A stretch of DNA of 6,765 bases from an uncultured bacterium (GTDB lineage Bacteria > Bacillota > Clostridia > Lachnospirales > Lachnospiraceae). The stretch's first letter is position 1. Every line of letters starts with the position of its first letter. The notes under the pieces are model-generated. The model was not told where the DNA came from and did not search any database. It saw nothing but the letters and a program-made list of their open reading frames with translations. A program made the translations under genes and the position numbers. The stretch is taken from assembly GCA_937893485.1 (NCBI GenBank), contig CALBJL010000211.1, forward strand, positions 1 to 6,765. Direction: 5' to 3'. Below are positions 1 through 4,957 of the stretch, in pieces.

Positions 1-18
1 AAGGATTGCAACAGCAAA

Positions 19-504
19 ATGAGAAAATTGACCCCGGACGAAAAATATATGCGCGCTGCGCTGCGCGAGGCAAAAAAGGCCTACGCCCTCGGTGAAGTCC
101 CGATCGGCTGTGTTCTGGTGGCGGACGACAAGATCATCGCACGCGGCTACAACCGTCGCAAGACCGACCTCAACACGCTCTCGCACGCAGAACTGAACGC
201 GATCCGCAAAGCCAGCAGGAAAACCGGAGACTGGCGGCTGGAGCAGTGTACGATGTACGTCACACTCGAACCGTGCCAGATGTGCGCGGGTGCGATCGTA
301 CAGGCGCGCATCCCCAAAGTGTATATCGGTACGATGAACCCGAAAGCGGGCTGCGCCGGCTCTCTGCTCAATCTGCTGCAGTTTCCGGCGTTCAATCATC
401 AGGTTGAAATCGAAACCGGCATTTTGCAGGAACAATGCGCGGCACTTCTCAGCGGTTTTTTTAAGGAAATGCGCCAGAAGAAAAAGGATGGTCTTATAGA
501 TTAA
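19..504 (+). CDS. tadA: tRNA-specific adenosine-34 deaminase TadA
   Basis: Cytoplasmic zinc enzyme that deaminates adenosine 34 to inosine in the tRNA-Arg(ACG) anticodon, allowing one tRNA to read several Arg codons; normally essential in bacteria. The 161-residue length is usual for the family. Visible motifs are the N-terminal EVPIGCVLV strand (residues 26-34), the H56-A-E58 catalytic signature (zinc ligand and proton-shuttle Glu) and P85-C86-x-x-C89, which supplies the other two zinc ligands. GYNR at 43-46 and the basic C-terminal helix also fit TadA rather than a cytidine or guanine deaminase. The ATG is preceded by AAGGA at bases 1-5, a long spacing of 13 nt, so the real Shine-Dalgarno could extend beyond the window edge. 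In Bacillus the gene is followed by the SRP RNA and dnaX; here an ECF sigma-like gene follows in the same direction after 87 bp. Identification is firm; only the start is slightly open. Confidence 0.95.
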   Translation: MRKLTPDEKYMRAALREAKKAYALGEVPIGCVLVADDKIIARGYNRRKTDLNTLSHAELNAIRKASRKTGDWRLEQCTMYVTLEPCQMCAGAIVQARIPKVYIGTMNPKAGCAGSLLNLLQFPAFNHQVEIETGILQEQCAALLSGFFKEMRQKKKDGLID

Positions 505-521
505 GAGTCACAAATTTTTTT

Positions 522-540
522 GGATATTTTGGGATATTTT
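522..540 (+). repeat. Tandem 9-bp direct repeat (GGATATTTT) upstream of the sigma-fusion gene
   Basis: GGATATTTT occurs at 522-530 and again at 532-540, one base apart, giving a 10-bp period close to one turn of DNA. It lies in the 87-bp gap between tadA and the sigma-fusion gene, just upstream of a possible extended -10 element. The copies are exact, but the AT-rich composition means chance is possible. An operator or an upstream promoter element is inferred, not shown. Confidence 0.4.
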
Positions 541-554
541 CCATTCCTCAATCG

Positions 555-567
555 TGTTATTTATAAA
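555..567 (+). promoter_or_regulatory. Weak candidate extended -10 promoter for the sigma-fusion gene
   Basis: TGTTATTTA (555-563) resembles an extended -10 element (TG-n-TATnnn), and TATAAA follows at 562-567. No good -35 hexamer lies 16-18 bp upstream of either. The site would start transcription at about base 570, leaving a very short leader before the Shine-Dalgarno at 576-583. No convincing terminator separates tadA from this gene, so readthrough from tadA is also possible. Confidence 0.3.
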
Positions 568-575
568 AGAGAGCA

Positions 576-583
576 AAAGGAGG
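576..583 (+). promoter_or_regulatory. Ribosome binding site that fixes the start of the sigma-fusion gene
   Basis: AAAGGAGG is a near-perfect Shine-Dalgarno, 8 nt before the ATG at 592. An in-frame TTG at 520 would add 24 residues but has no Shine-Dalgarno before it, and the added sequence is not sigma-like, so 592 is the chosen start. Confidence 0.9.
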
Positions 584-591
584 AATCATAT

Positions 592-2496
592 ATGGAATAT
601 CAGAGACTCTATGAGACTTATTATACGATGGTATACCGCCTGAGCCTGCTGATTCTGAAGAATCCGCAGGATGCGGAGGACGCGGCACAGACGATCTTTT
701 TAAAGGTGATCGAAAAACAGCCTTCCTTTACGGATGCCGAACATGCAAAGGCATGGCTGTTGACCGTGACCCGCAACCACTGCCGCGACATTCAGCGCAG
801 CTTCTGGCACAAGCGGCGCGCCGATCCGGAGCAGCTGCCGGAGCCAAGCATCGAGCCGTTTGACAAACAGGGCGGTCTGCTCTTTGAAATCATCCAGACA
901 TTGCCGTCCAAGCAGCGCGAGGTCGTCTATCTGTACTACTTTGAGGACTATTCAATCAAAGAGATCTCTCAGATCCTAAACCGCAATGAAAGCACGATAC
1001 AATCACAGTTATCTGCCGCTCGTAATAAATTGAAAAAGCACATATCAGCTTCTAAGGCTGCCATCTTCTCTCTAGCACTCATTGTCTGCCTGACATTCGG
1101 CGGAATGGCGGTGGATTCCGCCTCCGGCGGCACGGTAAAGGCTGCCATCCACGAAGTCAGCGAGCGCGTACAGACCGTGATCTCGCATTTCTTATCAGAA
1201 AAGGACGTAAAAGTGGCGGATGAAATGATTTCCCTGCCGATTGCGGTGTATGCTTCCGACCTCGTCGGCATCGACCGCGACTATCTCGCACTGGCGAATG
1301 AGCGCGCGCTGCTGGTTTACGACCGGAATCAGGATGCCGTCGTCGCAGTGCTGGATCTCCAGCAGATGGATTGCAACTATCTGAATGCAAACAGTATCGC
1401 TACACGGATCTTCATGGACGACGGAAAGCTCTACCTGTTCAACGAGACAGGGATCGATCAGGAGCTGCCGGAGGGTGCATCCGCGCCGCTGCCGGAATTT
1501 GCCTATATCTATGATGTTTCGGGTCTGTCCGCACAGGAAACTTCCCTGACAGCCGCAGAGATACATGATCAAGTGCAAAAATTTAATGAAGAATCTATTT
1601 CTGAAAATCATGTGGAAAACGACCCGTTTTTGACCTATACGACAGATCCGGATGAGATCCGGCAGATCTTTGACCGCTGGGAGCACGACGCAAAGGGTCA
1701 GTTTATCGATACATTCCAGGAGTTTCAGGACGCGGATTTCCTCGATGCAGACTACGAAAAACAGTATGGCACCTCATATAGCGTAAATTCACTGTATTGG
1801 TCTGATGCAAGCGGCAAAAATATACTGAGTTGTCTTGTTGTAGACAGTGAATCAAACTATGAACTGTATAGCAAACAGCCGGACGGAACGATCGTATCCG
1901 ACAAGCTGAACCTGACTGTGATCGACACACCTGCTGATACAGACTCCGGTACGGACGCATCGGATGATACGGCACAAGCTGCCGATGCGAACCAGCTCCC
2001 CGCTTTTTCGTACAGCGGTGATGATGCGATTATGGCGACGCTGTGTGAGTATCTCAACCAGCTCGATGCCCAGAACATGTACGCACATGGATCTAACAGT
2101 CTCTACATCCCTACCCCGGTCATTTACGGCACGGCGAAGTCGGGCGGGGACACCTATGTATTCTGTAATCTATGGAGCTTCTGGTATTACCGGAACGGAA
2201 ATACACTTGAATGTGAGAGCGGCGGCGAAGCGCCTGCGAGACTGCTGCTGCATCCGAGCAGCGATGCTGCGAACGGCTATGAAGTGATCGAGGATCTGCG
2301 TACCGGTGACGGAGCAGAATATGCAGCCGGTATTAAAGAATTCTGCGAAGGCTTCCCCGGTATGGCAGACAAATATTTTTACTCAGAAAAGCCTGACGAT
2401 ACACGCACCGAACTGATCCGGATGTATGTACAAGACAATAATCTGGACATCAAATACTACAAGGACTACGGCTGGGATCCGGTTTTGGTCCAGTAG
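592..2496 (+). CDS. ECF-type sigma-70 factor fused to a transmembrane helix and large extracytoplasmic region
   Basis: Predicted 634-residue single polypeptide. Residues 5-76 form sigma region 2: the core-binding helix contains DAEDAAQTIFLKVIE (28-42), and the -10-recognition segment has AWLLTVTRNHCRDIQR (54-69). Residues 96-150 form region 4, with LPSKQREVVYLYYFEDYS followed by a helix-turn-helix (about 119-147). Regions 1 and 3 are absent, as in ECF sigmas. A hydrophobic helix follows at once (about 156-177), with Lys/His on its N side, predicting sigma domains inside and the remainder outside. Residues about 205-440 form a first outer domain, with a segment at 216-260 resembling a beta-propeller blade (LVYDRNQ...VLDL). 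A D/T/S/A-rich linker (446-467) leads to a second domain (470-634) ending KYYKDYGWDPV, a type I recall from secreted gut-Firmicute proteins. ECF sigmas are usually paired with a separate membrane anti-sigma; here the two appear fused, so the C-terminal part may sense the envelope and hold the sigma at the membrane. Regulon and signal are unknown. The sigma assignment is strong; the sensing role is inferred. Confidence 0.85.
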   Translation: MEYQRLYETYYTMVYRLSLLILKNPQDAEDAAQTIFLKVIEKQPSFTDAEHAKAWLLTVTRNHCRDIQRSFWHKRRADPEQLPEPSIEPFDKQGGLLFEIIQTLPSKQREVVYLYYFEDYSIKEISQILNRNESTIQSQLSAARNKLKKHISASKAAIFSLALIVCLTFGGMAVDSASGGTVKAAIHEVSERVQTVISHFLSEKDVKVADEMISLPIAVYASDLVGIDRDYLALANERALLVYDRNQDAVVAVLDLQQMDCNYLNANSIATRIFMDDGKLYLFNETGIDQELPEGASAPLPEFAYIYDVSGLSAQETSLTAAEIHDQVQKFNEESISENHVENDPFLTYTTDPDEIRQIFDRWEHDAKGQFIDTFQEFQDADFLDADYEKQYGTSYSVNSLYWSDASGKNILSCLVVDSESNYELYSKQPDGTIVSDKLNLTVIDTPADTDSGTDASDDTAQAADANQLPAFSYSGDDAIMATLCEYLNQLDAQNMYAHGSNSLYIPTPVIYGTAKSGGDTYVFCNLWSFWYYRNGNTLECESGGEAPARLLLHPSSDAANGYEVIEDLRTGDGAEYAAGIKEFCEGFPGMADKYFYSEKPDDTRTELIRMYVQDNNLDIKYYKDYGWDPVLVQ

Positions 2497-2512
2497 CTTT
2501 GCCTGAATGTGA

Positions 2513-2549
2513 AAAAAGCTGGGAACTGCAATGCAGTTCCCAGCTTTTT
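2513..2549. terminator. Bidirectional intrinsic terminator between convergent genes
   Basis: An 18-nt arm (2513-2530) is the exact reverse complement of 2532-2549, giving a stem of about 17 bp with a 3-nt loop. The core GCTGGGAACTGC is GC-rich. On the plus strand the stem ends in TTTTT; on the minus strand the 3' side carries six T (bases 2512-2517 read in reverse). It lies 17 nt after the stop of the sigma-fusion gene and 9 nt past the stop of the convergent minus-strand gene, so it can end both transcripts. Confidence 0.93.
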
Positions 2550-2557
2550 AAAAAATT

Positions 2558-4144
2558 TTACTTTTCCTTGTTATTCTTCAGGATCATCCGTTTCTGTTTC
2601 GCTCCATATGTCCAAATCTTTGAATCTAATTTGGGGCAATTACCGGCGGTGATAGAAGAAACCTTTTTCGCAGTACCCATATAAGGTTCCCATGTAAAGT
2701 CCTGTCCTCCGTAAGCTTTTCCTGATCCTGTGTAGTAATTGTCAAAAACATTCCGCTTTTGTGCAGTATAAGAACCTGTATAATATCCAAGTATTTCTCC
2801 CTTGAATACCTGCTTGGAAGAACCTGTTACCTTTCCTGTTGAATAGTTGTATTTTATAAACTTATCATATATGGATGCACTTCCAACGAGTCCGCCAACA
2901 TAGGATAACTTCTTCGCCGACAGGGATACCGCACCGGTATTGTAGCAATTCTGCACATTTACGGATGTCTGTCCCGCCAGACCACCTACAGCCGCGTCGC
3001 CGCCGTTTTTCACATTCACACTGACTTTTCCCTTATTATAGGACTCTGTGATATCATTAACAAGTCCTGCAACACCACCTACAACTGTGCTGCGCGGTGC
3101 GTTTGCTGTCACTGTAATGGCTCCTGTGTTGAAGGATTTTACCATTTTTGTTTTTTTATAGGTTGTTTCGCCGACCACACCTGCAACACTGATTCCGGTC
3201 ATATTTGATACATTACCGTTCACTGTGATCTTACCTGTATTAGAACAAGAATTTACTCCACCATAAGTCTCTCTTATTACACCGGCTATTTTTGCGTTTG
3301 TTGCATATCCTTCGGCTGCTTTTTCGATCGTACAGGTGATTGCTCCGGTATTCTTACAGTTTTTAACAGCTTGTTTGCCAAAATGTGACGTTGCTATGCC
3401 GGCTACTGAGAATTCATCACCGCCCCAGTCATCACTCGGCTTATAATTTACCTTGATCGTTCCTTTATTGGTACAGTTCTGGAGAAGCGCCTTCGATGAA
3501 TTGCCTGCAAGCCCTGTAATTCCTCCGACTTCGCAGGGAGGTGCGCCATTTTCTGTTCCTCTGGCATCCACTGTGATATTGATGCCATTTTCACAATTTT
3601 TTATCACTGATGTATCGGAGTTATTTTGTACAATTCCGCCAACATAAGCGCCTTCCCCTTTGACTGAAATGCTTCCGGCGGTTTTGATCTGATCAAAGGT
3701 ACAGCTCTCAGCATCACATACCAGTGTTCCTACCCATCCGCCTCCCTGAAGGCTAATGTTTACACCGGTAATAGAGAGGTTTTTAAACTCAGCCTTGGTT
3801 GCATATCCGAAAATACCTACATTTGCAGCCCATGTGGAGCTTTTGTAAGTATAACCGGTCAGCTTATGCCCTTTTCCATCAAATGTTCCCTTGAATGGAT
3901 GCTCCCTGTCCCCAAACAGTTGAAAATCTGCAGGCAATGCGATATCCTTTGCAAGATAATAGCTTCCTGACGGATTGCTCTCCATCGCCTTTAAATCCTC
4001 TACTGTTGAGATTGCGGTTGCCTTTGCTGCCTTCACATCCATAGATACCACTTCAACCGTCGCATCCGATGCTGCAAATGCAATACTTGCGGGTGTAGAA
4101 AATGCCATCAGTGCAGCCAGAGATAATGTCAGTATTTTTTTCAT
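2558..4144 (-). CDS. Secreted beta-helix-like protein with GLUG-type repeats
   Basis: Predicted 528-residue exported protein. The N-terminus MKKILTLSLAALMAF is a classical Sec signal peptide; AFA-AS around residues 22-26 fits signal peptidase I cleavage. Residues about 46-135 match a module common in Firmicute surface proteins: YYLAKDIALP, then FKGTFDGKGHKLTG, then VGIFG and KNLSITGVNI. Eight GLUG-like repeats follow from residue 168 to about 443, each with a V(G/A)G(I/V/L) turn and an N-x-G-x-(I/V)-x-V strand. The C-terminal cap (about 450-528) holds VFDNYYTGSGKAYGG and ends LKNNKEK. No LPxTG, SLH or lipobox motif is visible, so it is probably released or held non-covalently. ATG codons at 4150 and 4144 compete; the Shine-Dalgarno is 1 nt from the first and 7 nt from the second, so 4144 is chosen. 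It is convergent with the sigma-fusion gene and looks more AT-rich than its neighbours. Adhesion or cell-surface interaction is plausible for such repeats, but the function is unknown. Confidence 0.85.
   Translation of the reverse strand: MKKILTLSLAALMAFSTPASIAFAASDATVEVVSMDVKAAKATAISTVEDLKAMESNPSGSYYLAKDIALPADFQLFGDREHPFKGTFDGKGHKLTGYTYKSSTWAANVGIFGYATKAEFKNLSITGVNISLQGGGWVGTLVCDAESCTFDQIKTAGSISVKGEGAYVGGIVQNNSDTSVIKNCENGINITVDARGTENGAPPCEVGGITGLAGNSSKALLQNCTNKGTIKVNYKPSDDWGGDEFSVAGIATSHFGKQAVKNCKNTGAITCTIEKAAEGYATNAKIAGVIRETYGGVNSCSNTGKITVNGNVSNMTGISVAGVVGETTYKKTKMVKSFNTGAITVTANAPRSTVVGGVAGLVNDITESYNKGKVSVNVKNGGDAAVGGLAGQTSVNVQNCYNTGAVSLSAKKLSYVGGLVGSASIYDKFIKYNYSTGKVTGSSKQVFKGEILGYYTGSYTAQKRNVFDNYYTGSGKAYGGQDFTWEPYMGTAKKVSSITAGNCPKLDSKIWTYGAKQKRMILKNNKEK
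2816..3643 (-). repeat. Eight GLUG-like protein repeats in the secreted beta-helix protein
   Basis: The V(G/A)G turn recurs at residues 168, 206, 247, 286, 320, 355, 386 and 416 of the 528-residue protein, giving spacings of 38, 41, 39, 34, 35, 31 and 30. Each copy carries a variant of NCxNxGxIxV. The copies are divergent in sequence, so this is an old array rather than a recent DNA-level duplication. Such repeats are expected to stack as coils of a right-handed beta-helix. Confidence 0.75.
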
Positions 4145-4151
4145 TGTCATA

Positions 4152-4158
4152 CTCCTTT
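4152..4158 (-). promoter_or_regulatory. Ribosome binding site deciding the start of the beta-helix gene
   Basis: AAAGGAG on the minus strand is followed after 1 nt by ATG (4150) and after 7 nt by a second in-frame ATG (4144). The 7-nt spacing is in the normal range, and the second ATG begins the MKK signal peptide, which supports 4144 as the start. Confidence 0.8.
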
Positions 4159-4203
4159 CGCTCTGATCCTCCTGTATGAAGAACCAATTATAATATTTGT
4201 ATT

Positions 4204-4234
4204 ATCATACATCGTACCTTCGGGTTCGAGTCAA
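4204..4234 (-). promoter_or_regulatory. Candidate sigma-A promoter for the beta-helix gene
   Basis: On the minus strand TTGACT (4229-4234) and TATGAT (4204-4209) resemble -35 and -10 hexamers (5/6 and 5/6 matches) but are 19 bp apart, longer than the optimum of 17. A perfect TATAAT lies further downstream at 4187-4192 without a matching -35. An inverted repeat, ATAATA-TTTG-TATTAT read on the plus strand, covers 4190-4205 and overlaps the -10 region. The start site is therefore uncertain, but this is the only plausible promoter region for the gene. Confidence 0.45.
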
Positions 4235-4248
4235 GACAAATCCGCAAA

Positions 4249-4500
4249 TTACAATCGATTCCATTCAAGCGCAAGCTGTTCCTTCTGCTGATGTGTGAGC
4301 TTTTTCAGTGCCGCCTCGCGCTTCATCGCTTCCGATTTTGTATCGAAGGTCTCCAGATAAGCGAGCGTGACCGGCAGGCGCGTCCTTGTATATTTTGCCC
4401 CTGTTCCGGCGTTGTGTGACTGTAAACGCTTTTCTATATCATTTGTCCAACCGGCGTACAGACTGTTGTCGCTGCACCGGACGAGATATGCATAGTTCAT
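4249..4500 (-). CDS. Single-domain GIY-YIG nuclease superfamily protein (UPF0213/YhbQ-like)
   Basis: Predicted 83-residue stand-alone GIY-YIG domain. AYLVRC (4-9) takes the place of the GIY strand and YAG (15-17) that of YIG. Arg25 and His29 (EKRLQSHN) and Glu62 (AMKREAALKKL) sit where the superfamily has its catalytic Arg and metal-binding Glu. GTGAKYTRTRLPVTL (32-46) is typical of the small UPF0213 group. Length is normal, with no extra DNA-binding domain. Small members of this family are implicated in DNA repair or processing, but the substrate is poorly defined, so only the fold and a possible nuclease role are claimed. The ATG follows AGGAG by 5 nt. The gene points the same way as the beta-helix gene downstream (104 bp apart), which has its own candidate promoter. 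A large stem-loop lies in its leader. Confidence 0.9.
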   Translation of the reverse strand: MNYAYLVRCSDNSLYAGWTNDIEKRLQSHNAGTGAKYTRTRLPVTLAYLETFDTKSEAMKREAALKKLTHQQKEQLALEWNRL

Positions 4501-4521
4501 AAAAACTCCTGTAACGTATGT

Positions 4522-4556
4522 AAACGGATACCCTCCGATTCGGAGAATATCCGTTT
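4522..4556. terminator. Stem-loop with a T-run on the plus strand, in the leader of the GIY-YIG gene
   Basis: Arms AAACGGATA (4522-4530) and TATCCGTTT (4548-4556) pair over 9 bp. After a 2x2 internal loop (CC/AA), CTCCG (4533-4537) pairs with CGGAG (4541-4545) around an ATT loop. The plus strand ends in TTTTT (4554-4558); the minus strand has only TTT followed by ACAT. It could end transcription from the 65-residue ORF upstream on the minus strand, stop antisense transcripts, or act as a leader hairpin 12 nt before the AGGAG of the GIY-YIG gene. The pairing is certain on paper; the role is not. Confidence 0.6.
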
Positions 4557-4613
4557 TTCTATGTTGCTATCTATATAAAGCAACCGCGCGATTGCGGATT
4601 GTCTATCAGATTT

Positions 4614-4642
4614 TTAATAAATTTTCATCGACCATAATTCAA
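4614..4642 (-). promoter_or_regulatory. Weak candidate promoter for the GIY-YIG gene
   Basis: Minus-strand TTGAAT (4637-4642) and TATTAA (4614-4619) are separated by exactly 17 bp, but each matches the sigma-A consensus at only four of six positions. Transcription would begin near 4607 and carry the stem-loop at 4522-4556 in a leader of about 107 nt. The rest of the 4501-4671 gap holds AT-rich sequence and a short GC-rich palindromic patch near 4581-4596, with no coding region recognised. Confidence 0.3.
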
Positions 4643-4671
4643 TATACGCGCGACCCGCCAATCTGTGCCTG

Positions 4672-4869
4672 TCAGTTGACGTTGTTTAACGTGTAATAGG
4701 CCTCGCCACTGTAATAGTGTGCAAAGCCTAAATACATATCATTTTTGTTCTGTTTTCCATCGCTTAGGATCTGTTCACAGTCCTGTAGCGTGATCTCTGC
4801 ATGTTCTGCCAGATTTTCCACTGCATGTTCCATGAGTGCGATCATCCGGACGTTTTCCGTCTGGTTCAC
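4672..4869 (-). CDS. Short helical protein, probable N-terminal stub of a longer gene
   Basis: Predicted 65-residue protein beginning at GTG, with AGGAG 9 nt upstream and a strong promoter behind that, so the 5' end looks functional. The sequence is all-helical in character: MIALMEHAVENLAEHAEITLQDCEQIL, with the stretch given here split at residue 13 for reading (MIALM..., EHAVENLAEHAEI), then YLGFAHYYSGEAYYTLNNVN (46-65). The last part resembles the first helix pair of a tetratricopeptide-type repeat, and stops abruptly at TGA just where the next repeat would be expected. I recall similar N-termini in longer clostridial signalling proteins, some ending in GGDEF domains, but this is memory only. 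Reading on past the stop in all three minus-strand frames reveals no obvious continuation, so a deletion is more likely than a single frameshift. Alternatives are a genuine small protein or a decayed gene that is still transcribed. Function unknown. Confidence 0.55.
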   Translation of the reverse strand: MNQTENVRMIALMEHAVENLAEHAEITLQDCEQILSDGKQNKNDMYLGFAHYYSGEAYYTLNNVN

Positions 4870-4914
4870 AACAACGATCTCCTAAAACAGTTTTTTTCGG
4901 ATCTTACTCGTTTT

Positions 4915-4943
4915 AGTATACAGAGAATCACCGCAAAAATCAA
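4915..4943 (-). promoter_or_regulatory. Sigma-A promoter for the 65-residue ORF
   Basis: Minus-strand TTGATT (4938-4943) and TATACT (4915-4920) are separated by exactly 17 bp. The -35 matches at four positions and the -10 at five. The start would be near 4908, leaving about 38 nt before the GTG at 4869. It begins 15 bp past the stop of the spoIIQ-like gene. It is the best vegetative-type promoter in the window. Confidence 0.7.
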
Positions 4944-4957
4944 GGTTTGCGCCTGTG

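Noticed and set aside
492..521. A possible tadA terminator: TCTTA/TAAGA stem followed by a run of seven T.
   Set aside because: The stem is only five weak pairs and the T-run starts about 7 nt after it, so it does not fit an intrinsic terminator.
520..591. An in-frame TTG at 520 that would lengthen the sigma-fusion protein by 24 residues.
   Set aside because: It has no Shine-Dalgarno, while the ATG at 592 has AAAGGAGG at ideal spacing, and sigma region 2 begins right after that ATG.
1195..1686. A long minus-strand open frame inside the sigma-fusion gene.
   Set aside because: It lies opposite a well-supported coding frame, has no ribosome binding site or recognisable domain, and its residue mix looks like an antisense shadow.
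4218..4233. GGTTCGAGTC-like sequence resembling a tRNA T-arm, possibly a tRNA or attachment-site remnant.
   Set aside because: No acceptor, D-arm or anticodon arm can be built on either side, and no integrase or repeat partner is present in the window.
4932..4951. Stem CGCAAA/TTTGCG after the spoIIQ-like gene as its terminator.
   Set aside because: Six pairs with an 8-nt loop and no T-run; it overlaps the promoter of the 65-residue ORF and is probably chance.
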